Position numbers and translations under genes: made by a program. This document shows positions 22,391-34,303 of a stretch of DNA of 64,000 nt, piece after piece (the stretch's first letter is position 1; each line of letters starts with the position of its first letter). The DNA is from Progne subis subis. Its lineage: Eukaryota > Chordata > Aves > Passeriformes > Hirundinidae. The notes under the pieces are model-generated. The model was not told the origin of the DNA. It saw only the letters and a program-made list of their open reading frames with translations, and did not search any database. The stretch is taken from positions 186,001 through 250,000 of the forward strand of contig JAKJHU010000537.1 in the NCBI GenBank assembly GCA_022316685.1, given 5' to 3'.

Positions 22391-22662
22391 CCCCTGGGAG
22401 CAGCAGGAGTTGTGGGGTTGGAATCACCAATCCCTGGGAGCAGCGGGAATTTGTGGGGTTGGAATCACCCATCCCTGGGAGCAGCAGGAATTTGTGGGGT
22501 TGGAATCACCAATCCCTGGGAGCAGCAGGAATTTGTGGGGTTAGAATCACCAATCCCTGGGAGCAGCAGGAATTTGTGGGGTTAAAATCACCAATCCCAG
22601 GGAGCAGCAGGAATTTGTGGGGTTAGAATCACCAATCCCTGGGAACAGCAGGAATTAGTGGG
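22391..22662. repeat. 40-41 bp minisatellite, about 7 copies
   Basis: CCCTGGGAGCAGC begins units at 22392, 22432, 22473, 22514 and 22555, so the period is 40 then 41 bp. Each unit continues with AGGAATTTGTGGGGTT and then GGAATCACCAAT. Copies differ by single substitutions. Confidence 0.95.
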
Positions 22663-23029
22663 ATGCTCTTTGGGGAGAACCTCCCCTCACAACACCCCAA
22701 ACTCCTGCAGGTGCATCCCTGGCCTCCAGCCACTTCCCAGGGCTGTTCCCTTCAGGAACCACCCAGAACCCATTTCCCAGGATCAGCAAAGACGTTTGGA
22801 GCTTTTTCCTCCCCATCCCGAGCTTTCCATCCTGCCAGGCTGAGGCGGGGCTGACCCCTGCCTCGCCACGGGGGAAACTGAGGCAGCAAAGGGCTTCCCA
22901 CAACCACCCACAAGGCTCCCACAGTTCCCCTCCCCAGCCACCCTGGGGTTTGGCTTGTGGGGATCCATTCTTTGGGATCTACCACAGGGCAGCAAGTTCT
23001 GCCTGTGGGTCCCTCCCTGCAGGAGGAGG

Positions 23030-23433
23030 GAGATGCCCGTCTCCTTTTCCAAGAGGGGTTTGCTCCTCTCCTTTTCCATGAGGGAGATGCCCCTTTCCTT
23101 TTCCAAGAGGGATTTGCCCCACTCCTTTTCCATGAGGGAGATGCCCATCTCCTTTTCCAAGAGGGAAATGCCCATCTCCTTTTCCAAGAGGGAAATGCCC
23201 ATCTCCTTTTCCATGAGGGAGATGCTCGTCTCCTTTTCCATGAGGGAGATGCCCATCTCCTTTTCCATGAGGGAAATGCCCGTCTCCTTTTCCATGAGGG
23301 AGATGCCCGTCTCCTTTTCCATGAGGGAGATGCCCGTCTCCTTTTCCATGAGGGAGATGCTCGTCTCCTTTTCCATGAGGGAAATGCCCATCTCCTTTTC
23401 CATGAGGGAGATGCCCGTCTCCTTTTCCATGCA
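23030..23433. repeat. 27-bp minisatellite, about 15 copies
   Basis: The unit contains CTCCTTTTCCATGAGGGAGA followed by TGCCCGT. The period is exactly 27 bp (starts at 23041, 23068 and so on), with AAGAGG / ATGAGG variants. As 27 is a multiple of 3, frames stay open on both strands as 9-residue repeats, and a start codon recurs in most units. Confidence 0.95.
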
Positions 23434-24850
23434 TATTTCAGGGCGAGAGTTTCCAAATATTTCCGGAGGAGGGAGGGTGTGGAGTTTTCACAGGCAAATC
23501 AGGAAAACCAAGGTGAGGCGGGAGGCGGCCTTGGGAAGGACACGGGCCGGGCGGGTGTCGGTCCAGCATCAGGAATTCTGCCCGGCTGTTTCTCCTGGCT
23601 GAAGTTCCCTCAGCTGGAGTTTGGCCCGAATTACAGATTACCCTGAATCCCATCCTGGCCAGCGTCTTTCATGCCAGGCCACGATGTTGGGACAATCACC
23701 TGCTGCTGGTGCAGCCACATCTGGGCAGCAGCTGAAGTGCCACATCAGCCCAGCGCTGGCCAACAAAACAAAAACAAACCAAAACTCACGGCGCCGAGTA
23801 ACCGCCGAGGTTTGATCAGATACCCCCGCGACGCCCACCCCGTGCTTTCGGTGGCTCGGGGTGTATTTTATTTTTTTTCCCCCGTTCTCTGAGCTGCTCG
23901 AGAGAAGTTTGTGCTGCCGACCATCCAGGCAGCTGCTGACACAAGCGGCCCTGGCGCAGCTGTCCCCCCGGGGGCAGGAGGCCGGTGACCTTTCAGGTCC
24001 CCACCAGCCACACCATGATTACGGCTCCGTGACCCTGCCAGCCCCAGATCCGCGTCTGCAGCGAATCCCGGCGCAGCGGAGGGGAGAGCTCCGCGCTCCG
24101 CTGCGCGCCTCGGTGCCTGAGCATCCTTTGTAATCCCGGGATGAGGTGACAACGGCGGCGATCACCGCCGCGGTCACGGATGATCCCTCTCTCCCTCCGT
24201 GCGGTCGAGAGCCTGAAACACGGAGCCGCGCACGGCGTGGAGCTTTCCAGAGCTCCCTGGACGCTGAGCGGGGCGGTGATGAGCGGCCGGTGATGTCCCC
24301 CAGCCTTCAAGGCTCAGCCCAAAGGAATTTTAGGGAGCGGGCAACCCATCAGCCTGGCCACGAGGCACCAAAACTGGGCTGGTGCCGTCCTCCCTGTAAG
24401 TACGATTAAGCTGTCGTTAGTTAGGTGAAAAACCCTGACAGAGTTCCCCTTTTCGAAGCCCGGGGGTCCCCCGAGGATGCCACAGGAGCACCTGCAGAGT
24501 TCCCGGCGCATGAATCAGGGCCCGGGCGGTCACAAGACCGAGAGGAGCACGGAGAAGTCACCTGTCAGGTGACAGCACCCATGGGGGCCAGCGGGGTTTT
24601 GGGGACGGGGTGTGGCTGCTCTCAGCGTCGCTCAGCCCCCCAGGGAGGCCGGCGTGGGGGCGGTGGGAGCTGCGGGGTCTCGGTTCCTCGCCGAGGGGTA
24701 GCTGCCAGCGCTCGGGTGGGATTGGCGGCGGTGGGACCCGGTTAAATGATGTCACTGTTCGTACAACCCCTGCACAGGCTGCGGTGAGCTGAGGGGGGAT
24801 GGGGCAATGCCGGTGTGGGACGCTTGGAATTGAGGAGGGATGGCGGAATT
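23434..24850. other. Intergenic, upstream of the CR1 copy
   Basis: No gene or clear repeat was recognised; ordinary GC-rich sequence. Confidence 0.5.
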
Positions 24851-24854
24851 TCAT

Positions 24855-25347
24855 GGAATTCTGGGATGGTTTGGGTGGGGAGGGACCTTAAATCCCATCA
24901 GTGCCACCCCTGCCATGGCAGGGAATCACCTCCCACTGTCCCAGGGTGCTCCATCCTGGCCTTGGGCACTGCCAGGGACCCAGGGGCAGCCACGGCTCCT
25001 CTGGGAATTCCATCCCAGCCCCTCCCCACCCTCACAGCCAGGAATTCCTTCCCAATCTCCCATCCATCCCTGCCCTCTGGCACTGGAAGCCATTCCCTGT
25101 GTCCTGTCCCCAGCCCTTGTCCCCAGCCCCTCTCCAGCTCTCCTGGAGCCCCTTTAGGCCCTGCCAGGGGCTCTGAGCTCTCCCTGGAGCCTTTCCCTGC
25201 TCCAGGGGAACATTCCCAGCTCTCCCAGCCTGGGCCCAGAGGGGCTCCAGGCCCTGGAGCAGCTCCATGACCTCCGCAGCTTTCCCTGGAGCAGCTCCAC
25301 AGTCCTTCCTGTGCTCCCCAGAGCTGGACCCAGCACTTCCCCACCTG
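24855..25347 (-). mobile_element. CR1-like LINE 3' fragment, copy B
   Basis: The + strand reads the reverse complement of a CR1 3' end: GGGATGGTTTGGGTGGGGAG, CCACCCCTGCCATGGCAGGG, GGCCTTGGGCACTGCCAGGG, CCAGGAATTCCTTCCC, CTCTCCAGCTCTCCTGG, CCTGGAGCCTTTCCCTGCTCC, then GAGCTGGACCCAGCACTTCC. Segment order matches the CR1 consensus as I know it. It is the longest copy in the window (about 490 bp) and non-autonomous. Confidence 0.85.
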
Positions 25348-26090
25348 AGCGGGGCAGGGTGGAAGATCCATGGAGCACGGATGATCCAGGTCACTGAAAC
25401 ACCCGGATCACCATGGCAGGTGTGTGGGATGACGAAAATGGAAAACAAAAAAGCGAAACCTCTCTGCTGCAGCCTCCATCCAGCCTGGGCTGTAATTTAA
25501 AACCATCCAGAGCCATCCCAGGTGAGATTCTCTCTATTCTTTTTTTTTGCTCCCCTCCCGTTGGGTGAAGAACTCTGCTCGGGATGCTCGGACTCATTAA
25601 GCTGAGCTGTAACTAAGCCAGTCCAACCCCGCTGCGGCCGTCTCCGTGCCAGTCTAAGTCTGCCTCGGTTTATTTTGGCTCAAGGCCGTTCCCAATCAAA
25701 CCGCTGGCAGCGCCTGAGCCGTCCCGCTCTCACCCAGCCGGGTTTAGCGGCAGGTCCTCATGACTCAGGAGGTTTAAACCCGGCCTAAACCCCACCACCA
25801 AGGTTTTGGGGTGCACCCACATCCCCAGCCGCCCCGGCCGGGCAGGGAAGAGCTGCGTTCCCAACGGGAAGCGGGTGCCACTCGTGTCGTGTCACCGTCC
25901 CACCCGCGTCGGTGCGAGCCGAGCGTGGGGCTGGGCACTCGTGGAGATTCCCGGTTTTCCTCCGGAGCAGGAATTCCCCACTGGACCCTCTCCCGTGGGT
26001 GCCGGTGGGCCTGAGCAGACCCGCGCCCCTCCGCTGTAAATCGGGAGGAACTCGGCTGGTGTCGTTGTTACCGGACATAACTAAGCGTTG
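25348..26090. other. Intergenic, no feature recognised
   Basis: Unique GC-rich sequence between the CR1 copy and the CpG-rich region. It includes one perfect AP-1-type TGACTCA near 25763. Confidence 0.45.
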
Positions 26091-27175
26091 AGGAGGGGCG
26101 GTTTAATTTTATTTTTGGGGAGGGGTCCCCGCTCTGCCCTGCGGGGCCGTGGGAGCCGGACACGCAGCGGGAGCTCCGCAGCATCCCCTGCGCTGCGGCT
26201 GCGGGAGCGCTCCCACCGTGGGAACGCGGAGACAAGGAAGGACAGGGCGGGGACGCCACTCCTGGGGGGTCAGCGGGACCCCCTCCTCACCCCCGCGGCT
26301 CGGGGCGGTGTCGCCCGGGCTGTGGATCCCCCTCCGCGCCCCGCGCCCGCCCCGCACCTCGGCAGCGCCGGGGGCGCCGGAACCGGCGGCCAAAGAAGGG
26401 AGCGGAGGCGGGGCCGGATCCAGGCCTTGTATGGTGCTTCCCCTCGGCCGCCCGCCCGCCGCCGCCCCGCTCTCTCCCCCCCTCCCCGTTCCCCCCCGTT
26501 CCCCCCCGTTCCCCGCCGCCGCCGCCGCGCTCCCCCCGGGCCGCGCCGGGCCACGGGCGGGGGATGCGCTGGATGAGGGGAGGGGGGGCTGCGGCTCGGG
26601 GCTGGGGGGAGACACGGAGAGAGGGGGTGCCAAACGAGGAGAGTGCCCTGAGAAAGATGGGGGGGGGATAAAGGTGTGATGGAGAGGGGGCTCTGTGCAG
26701 GATGGAGGGGGTTCTGCACGGGTTGAGGGGGGTCTAAAAAGGGTGGGGGGCTCTGCAGAGGGTAGGGGGGACTCCTAATGGAAGGGGGGTCCGCCGATGG
26801 AGGGGCACCCCCTCAGCGGTTGGGGTGCAGTGACCGGGGGGGCTGCAGTGGATGAGCGGCCCTGGAGTGCACGGGGGGGCTGAAGTTGATGTGGGGGGGC
26901 CCTGAAGTGAATGCGGGGGGGCCTGAAGAGAATGTTGACCCAGAAGTTGATGGAACACACAGGTCCCTCCTTCCCCCGCGGTCACCAACAGCCCAATTCG
27001 GGGCTCGCTGCCCCCCCAGCCCCGGCGAGGCTCCCCCCGCCCACCCCGCCCCGAGCGGCTGCCGGCACCGAGCAGCGACGCTGCCCGGGCCTCGCTGCAC
27101 GTCCAGCCCCGGCCCCCGGTGTGTCTGTGCCCCCCGTGCCCGCTCCCCTCCCGTAGCCCGGATTTCACTCCCATG
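26090..27175. promoter_or_regulatory. CpG-rich region upstream of EGR3
   Basis: Very GC- and CpG-rich DNA about 1.3-2.4 kb upstream of the EGR3 promoter. It includes a near-consensus CArG element CCTTGTATGG (26425-26434, one mismatch) and CGG/GCC-rich stretches. A good splice donor context GG|GTAAGT lies just past it near 27200. It could be an upstream or alternative promoter, or the first exon of a non-coding RNA. No protein-coding exon is recognisable. Confidence 0.4.
26640..26940. repeat. G-rich degenerate tandem repeat
   Basis: Recurrent runs of six to seven G alternate with short spacers such as CTGAAGTGAATG(C), with about 28-30 bp spacing in the last units. It has G-quadruplex potential on the + strand. 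Confidence 0.7.
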
Positions 27176-27179
27176 GCAA

Positions 27180-27330
27180 AGCCGGCCCTGCAGGAATTGG
27201 GTAAGTGGAGCTATTGCAACACAGCATTTTTCCATACATTTGCTATATAACTCGGAGGGTTTTAAAGATAGCATCAGTTGGCACACTTAGCACGAAACCA
27301 CCTAATTACTGACGCCTTGGAAGTGCCAAA
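27180..27330. other. Low-GC island upstream of EGR3 (candidate conserved element)
   Basis: About 150 bp of balanced-composition DNA (GCTATTGCAACACAGC, TTCCATACATTTGC, TATATAACTCGG) sits between strongly GC-rich blocks 1.1 kb upstream of the EGR3 promoter. That contrast is a common sign of a constrained enhancer, but no alignment is available here. Confidence 0.3.
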
Positions 27331-27729
27331 CTTTTAAAGGGGGGAGGTGAGGTTAAAATCACAGGCGACCAACAAGTGTTACCTGTTTTTAAAGTATTCC
27401 GAGCGCTGCTCTCCGCGGCAGTCGGGACGTGGGGAGGGGGCGGCTCGGGGCAGAGCCATCCCCTCTGTCACCACTGCCACCGCACCGAGGGGCTGCAGGG
27501 CTTCTGCAGCACCCCCCCTCTCCCGCACTCTGACCCTCTCCTTCCCACCAAACTCCACTGCCTGGCGCTGTGGCTTTCCCCGCACGCCTCCCATCCCGTT
27601 CCTGCGCCAGCTCGGGCTGCGGGATGGGCTTTGCGGCCGGTCCTGGTCTCCGCTGGAGGAAAAAAAAAAATCCTCCCGGTAAGAGCCTGGCTCTGAGCAG
27701 CCCCGGAGGCGGCCGCAGGGTCAGGCACG

Positions 27730-27758
27730 GCGGGGGCGGGCTGTCCCCGCGCCCCCGC
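27730..27758. promoter_or_regulatory. Two opposed EGR consensus sites upstream of EGR3
   Basis: GCGGGGGCG at 27730-27738 and its reverse complement CGCCCCCGC at 27750-27758 match the EGR consensus GCG(T/G)GGGCG on opposite strands, 20 bp apart. They sit about 0.75 kb upstream of the inferred start of transcription. EGR proteins regulate each other's genes, so feedback control is plausible, but Sp1 could use the same sequence. Confidence 0.4.
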
Positions 27759-27849
27759 TGCTTCCCGGGGGGAATGATCCTGGCTGGAAGGGCTGGAGCG
27801 GCCTGCCGCCTGCGGGAACGGCACCGCACGGCGCGGGGGATGCAGGGCA

Positions 27850-28345
27850 GAGGGGGAGACCCCCGGTCGGTGTCCGGTGCGCCGTGCCCGGTGCAGGATG
27901 CCTGGTGAGTGCCCGGTACCCTGCACTCGGTGACAAGCGCAGCATGCCCGCTGCCCCGTGCCCTGCGCGGGGTTCCCGGCGCCCACCGCCCGGTGCAGCG
28001 TGCCCGGTGCTCGGGGCAGGATGCCCGCTGCCCCTTTTCCGGCGCAACCTGCTCGGTACCCGCTGCAGGTTGCCCGGTTCTCGGTGCAGGAAGCCCGGTA
28101 CCCCTGATCCGCTGCGGGATACCCAGTCCCGGTTCCCATCTCCCGGTGCAGGATGCCCGGTACCGGGTACCCCTTCCCGGGTGCAGCACGCCTGCTGACC
28201 GATCCCCTTTGCCCGGCGTCCGCTGCCCTGTCCCCCTTGCCGGGTGCCGGATACCCGGTTCCCGGCTCCCTTTATCCCTATATCCGGTGCCCGGTTCCCT
28301 GTGCCCGGTCCAGGGTCCCTGGTCCCCCTCTCCCGGTGGCCTGTC
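27850..28345. repeat. Degenerate CCCGGTGCAGGATGCC-type repeat
   Basis: Many imperfect copies of CCGGTGCAGGATGCCCGGTA and CCCGCTGCCCC-type units with variable spacing, roughly 20-30 bp. The array ends about 100 bp before the CArG box of the EGR3 promoter. It is CpG-rich. Confidence 0.8.
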
Positions 28346-28387
28346 CCCCTTCCCCGCGCTCGCCGGCCCCGCTTCCTGCTCTCTCCA

Positions 28388-28515
28388 ACGTTCCATTGTG
28401 CGGAGCTTCCATTGTGACGTCTCGGCCTCGGCTCTGCTTTGTCTGTCCATATATGGGCAGCTACGTCACGGAGCGCTCCCGCATAAAGGCCCCGCGGAGT
28501 CCCCGGCGGAGCAGT
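28388..28515 (+). promoter_or_regulatory. EGR3: EGR3 core promoter with CArG box and CREs
   Basis: The elements visible in order are: a direct repeat of TTCCATTGTG (28391 and 28408); CRE-like TGACGTCT (28415-28422) overlapping the second copy; a perfect CArG box CCATATATGG (28447-28456); CRE-like TACGTCAC (28462-28469); and a TATA-like ATAAAGG (28483-28489). The inferred transcription start is about 28510. EGR-family genes are immediate-early genes driven by SRF at CArG boxes and by CREB/ATF at CREs downstream of ERK and calcium signalling, and this arrangement is what such a promoter should contain. Confidence 0.88.
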
Positions 28516-28934
28516 CGGGCGGCAGCGAAGGAACCGGCGAGCGGAGCGGGGCCGAGCGCGGGGGGAGCGGGGCCGGGAGCCGGCGACAGAGACAGAGAGA
28601 GAGGAGGGGGTTAAATCCTCCCCCCCCCACCACCACCACCAACCCCCCCCCACCCAGCTTCTACAACCACATCTGCCAGCCAGATCGCCCCCTCCCCCTC
28701 GAGGAAACACCACCAAGGGACCCACGGAGGACCGCGCCCCCCCCGCGCCCCCTCCTCCGCGGCCACCCCCGGCCCCCCCCCCCCCCCGCCGCCTCCTCCT
28801 CCTCCTCCCCCCCGCCGCCCCCGCCCCAACTTTTCTTCTTGCATGATTTCCCTCGCACGGATTTGCCACTCGGATGTTGTTTCCTCGGGAGCTGAGCTCG
28901 GAGCCACGTTGAACCAGCCTTTTCCTCCAGTGCT
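28515..28934 (+). other. EGR3: EGR3 5' UTR
   Basis: The leader from the inferred start to the ATG is extremely C-rich in its middle part (C runs near 28612-28660 and 28765-28830), then more balanced. It contains two short upstream reading frames (see separate entry). The start is inferred from TATA-box spacing. Confidence 0.6.
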
Positions 28935-28938
28935 ATGA
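28843..28938 (+). promoter_or_regulatory. Upstream ORF overlapping the EGR3 start (ATGA)
   Basis: ATG at 28843 opens a 31-codon frame that ends with TGA at 28936-28938, so the stop shares bases with the EGR3 ATG at 28935. The initiation context is weak (T at -3, A at +4), which would allow leaky scanning. A second, 12-codon upstream frame starts at 28874 and ends at 28912. Translational control is an inference. Confidence 0.6.
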
Positions 28939-29088
28939 CAGGCAAACTACTGGAGAAGCTGCCGGGGACCATGAACACTTTGATGAACCAATTGCCTGAC
29001 AATCTGTACCCAGAGGAGATCCCCAACTCTTTGAATATCTTCTCCAGCACCAGCGACTCGGTGGCTCACTACAACCAGATGGCTGCAG
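28935..29088 (+). CDS. EGR3: EGR3 exon 1 (residues 1-51)
   Basis: The exon opens [20 protein letters not shown] and continues [10 protein letters not shown], matching the EGR3 N terminus (human MTGKLAEKLPVTM) and not EGR1, EGR2 or EGR4. The start has G at -3. The exon ends GCTGCAG|GTAAAG with one base of a split codon, completed as GAT by exon 2. This acidic/hydrophobic N-terminal part belongs to the transactivation region. Like other EGR genes it is a short first exon followed by one intron and a large second exon. The donor is followed within 11 bases by a run of 21 G. Confidence 0.97.
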
Positions 29089-31231
<2,143 letters not shown>

Positions 31232-31354
31232 GGGATTGTGGGGGGCGGCGCGGTGTCACCCCCTTCTCCTCCCCTCGGCCTCGGCCCCGCTCCCGGGGGG
31301 GGAACCCCCACGGTGTTCAGGATACCGGGGTTGTCGCTGCAACGGGTCCGCTCT

Positions 31355-31720
31355 GCCGGCACCCCGGATCGCCCCGGCCCCGGGCTGCCCGCACCCGGAT
31401 CCTGCCCGCGCTTGGATCGACGGGACCCGCGCTGCCCCGCACCCGGATCGCCCGGACTGGCGCTGCCCTCGCTGGGATCGCCCGCACCACCCGGATCCCG
31501 GCTGCCTGCTCCTCCCGCACCTTCCGCATCCCGGCCGCTTCCACCCGCACCGCCCGGGGCCGGGCCGCCCGCACCGCCCGGATCTCTGCCGGCTGCCTGC
31601 TCCTGCGACTCGCGGATCCCGGCTGCCCGCACCCTCCTCGCCCGCTTCTCCCGGATCCCTGCTGCCCGCACCCTGCTCCCGGATCCCTGCTCCCGCAGCT
31701 GGATTACTCGCACCGCCCGG
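31355..31720. repeat. Degenerate CCGGATC/CCCGCAC repeat in EGR3 3' UTR
   Basis: Recurrent imperfect blocks of CCCGCACCCGGATC and GCTGCC spaced roughly 20-35 bp apart, starting about 125 bp after the stop codon. The style resembles the degenerate repeat upstream of the promoter (27.85-28.35 kb). Confidence 0.7.
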
Positions 31721-31980
31721 ATCCCTGGATTGCCCCATCCCGGCTCTCCCGGCTCCGACTCTCCTTCACCCCGCTGCCCTCACCCGGCACCTCCCGGCTC
31801 CATCCCGCCCGGCTCCGGGCTGCCCGGGCGGCGAATCCCGGGAGTTATCCCGGCTGGCCTGGATCCCAGGGCTCGGTCCGACCCGCCCGCCCTTGCCGGG
31901 GCTGGCTGCTCCGGGATCGGGGTCTCCCTCGGTCCCGTCCTGCCCGGCTGCCCCGGGGCTGGGAGCTCCAGGATCCGTGA

Positions 31981-32206
31981 GGGGACGGACGGACGGACGG
32001 ACGGACGGACGGATGGATGGATGGATGGATGGATGGACGGATGGATGGATGGATGGACAGAAGGATGGATGGATGGATGGATGGATGGATGGACGGATGG
32101 ATGGATGGATGGAAGGACGGATGGACAGAAGGATGGATGGATGGATGGATGGATGGATGGATGGATGGATGGATGGATGGATGGATGGAAGGATGGAAGG
32201 AGCTGA
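31981..32206. repeat. (GGAC)n/(GGAT)n tetranucleotide microsatellite
   Basis: About 55 tetranucleotide units: GGAC repeats first, then GGAT with scattered GGAC, AGAA and GGAA variants. It lies within the inferred EGR3 transcript. Confidence 0.97.
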
Positions 32207-32764
32207 TCTGGCTCTGCTCCTCACAAGGCCTGGAGCCCCCGTTGTCCCCCCCGGCCCCGTGTCCCCCCCGTGTCCCCAAGCACCGGCTCCCCGCGTTGGA
32301 GGTAAGAGGGCTCAGCCCCCCAAGCCTGGCGGGGCGGGGGGCGGCTCTGCGGGTCCCCCCAACTCCGGGGGGCAGCGGGGAGCGATGTCCCGGCAGCAGC
32401 TTTTGGGGTTTTGTTTTCTTATTTTTGTTTTCTTTTCCTTTTTATGATTTTTTTTTGTTTGTTTGTTTGTTTTTTGTTTTGGTTTGTTTTCAGCAGAAGG
32501 GAAATTCTTTACAAAAATACAGGGAAAAAAAAAGCAAAAAAAAAAAAAAAAAGCACCCCAGTATTTTGCTGAATACTTTTTTATAATGTGAGATATTTTT
32601 ATTTTATTTTATTTGGTCACTTTAAAACAACCACCCAACTATGGAGGAGAAAAATCAATTAGTCCTCTATTTTATTTTTTTTATTATTTTTTTTTTTTTT
32701 CTTTCTCCTTCTGGTATGTGCATGTCATTGCATGACTGCTCTGATTTTTTTCTTCTTTTGTTTT

Positions 32765-32770
32765 AATAAA
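32765..32770 (+). terminator. EGR3: EGR3 proximal polyadenylation signal AATAAA
   Basis: A canonical AATAAA sits in a T-rich context about 1.53 kb after the stop codon. A more distal site in the AT-rich sequence beyond 33.3 kb is also likely. Confidence 0.45.
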
Positions 32771-33789
32771 ACTGTGCTCAGACATTTAAGCTAAACTAAG
32801 CAAAAATAATAATGAGTTAAAAAGAAAAAAAAATCTTTGTTGCCAAAAGGTCGTGCTATCCAGGTTTGATGTCTGCATGTGAAAAAAAAAAACCACAAAA
32901 AAACACATTAAAAACATACAAAAAATAAAAAGAAGAGGAAGAATGCAGTCTAATTTATGTGAACTGAAAGGAACAGAAAAAAAAACAAAAACAAAAACAA
33001 ACAAACCACAATCAGGTTTAACCACACAAACCTAAGGGAATGATATTTTTTGAAAGACTTTTGTATAAAGTTGAGTACTTAGAGAAAAAAAAAAATCATA
33101 CCAGATGTAATATATTTTGTGGATGTTTTTATTTCTTGGATTTATAGTACCTTATACTAAGGTTAAAAAAAAAAAATTATGCTTGATATTGTGAAAAGGT
33201 GATAATTTTCACACACATTTCATTTGCTCATTTGTCATGTTGTAATGCAAATATGATAGTTAATGCATACAGCATTTTTAAGGGAAAAAATCAGAAATAT
33301 TGAACTGATGTATTGTTGTACCATTTGCACTGTGAGCAAATGCTAATGCAGTAAATATATTGTGTTTGCTGACAATCAAAATCTGTAGTAAATATCTTTA
33401 TTTGCTTAAAAACGATCCATACTGGTCTGGAAAGTAAAAAGAAAAGGTTTTAATGTGCAAGGGGAGTGTAAAAAGGGCTGAAATATGCAGGGAAGTCGGT
33501 GCTGTGTCTCTTTACGGGCGACTTTGAAACCTGTCTGTACAGATTTATTTTTTTTTTCCCCTCTCCTAGCGCTGTATCCCTTAAATATTATTTTTCGATA
33601 GGAATTTTAAAAAAAAAATAGCAACAAAAAACCAAAAAAACCCCAATAACCCACTTTTTTTTTTTCTTTTTTTCTTTTCCTCAGTTTCCCCTCCTCCTCC
33701 CTCTCCTTCAGTTTTATCCACAGGACAAGACCCAGCTGGGTGACCCCGAAGTCGACCGGCTCCGTCCTCGCGTCTCCTCTTTCCCGGGA

Positions 33790-34045
33790 TGGGGGGCACC
33801 CAACCGGGTCTGGGGGCACCCAACCGGGTCTGGGGGCACCCAACTGAGTCTGGGGGCACCCAGCCGGGTCTGGGGGCACCCAACTGAGTCTGGGGGCACC
33901 CAGCCGGGTCTGGGGGCACCCAACTGAGTCTGGGGGCACCCAAAAGGGTCTGGGGGCACCCAACTGAGTCTGGGGGCACCCAGCCGGGTCTGGGGGCACC
34001 CAACTGAGTCTGGGGGCACCCAAAAGGGTCTGGGGGCACCCAGCC
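33790..34045. repeat. 20-bp minisatellite, about 12-13 copies
   Basis: The unit is CCCAACTGAGTCTGGGGGCA, with alternation of CAACTGAG, CAGCCGGG and CAAAAGGG variants that gives hints of a 40-bp higher-order period. It starts just after the EGR3 3' UTR. Confidence 0.96.
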
Positions 34046-34259
34046 TCTCCCAAAAACCCTCCACGTCCTTGCTTTGCCCTTGTCCTCCCGTCCCGTTTTT
34101 CCCGTGCCGCCGCCTTGACCCCGTCACCATTTTGCCGGCGGCTTCCGCGGCCGCCGGGATAACTTTGGGCCGTCAAAGAGGATCGCGCCGCTTCAGCCGG
34201 TAATGCCCCCGCGCCCTTCGCCCGCCAAATCTCCCCCTGAGGATTTTATTTCTTCTTCT

Positions 34260-34261
<2 letters not shown>

Positions 34262-34298
<37 letters not shown>
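34262..34298. repeat. Poly(T) tract, about 37 nt
   Basis: Long uninterrupted T run, preceded by CTTCTTCTTC. Confidence 0.9.

Positions 34299-34303
<5 letters not shown>

Larger units (their letters stand above)
31232..33450 (+). other. EGR3: EGR3 3' UTR
   Basis: The first kilobase is GC-rich and repeat-filled. From about 32,400 it changes sharply to AT-rich sequence with many TTTTATTT and ATTTA-like elements, up to about 33,430. The long AT-rich unique stretch is typical of the conserved, unstable 3' UTRs of immediate-early mRNAs. The end point is inferred: an AATAAA lies at 32765, and unique AT-rich sequence continues about 0.65 kb beyond it, suggesting alternative polyadenylation. Confidence 0.6.

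Noticed and set aside
22752..23456. Open frames of 150-235 codons on both strands with 9-residue repeats
   Set aside because: Product of the 27-bp minisatellite; equally open on both strands and in most frames, so there is no coding signal.
27389..28869. Minus-strand open frames of 350-380 codons over the EGR3 upstream region
   Set aside because: GC-rich degenerate repeat plus promoter; the peptide is low-complexity Arg/Gly/Pro with no family match, and it crosses conserved promoter elements.
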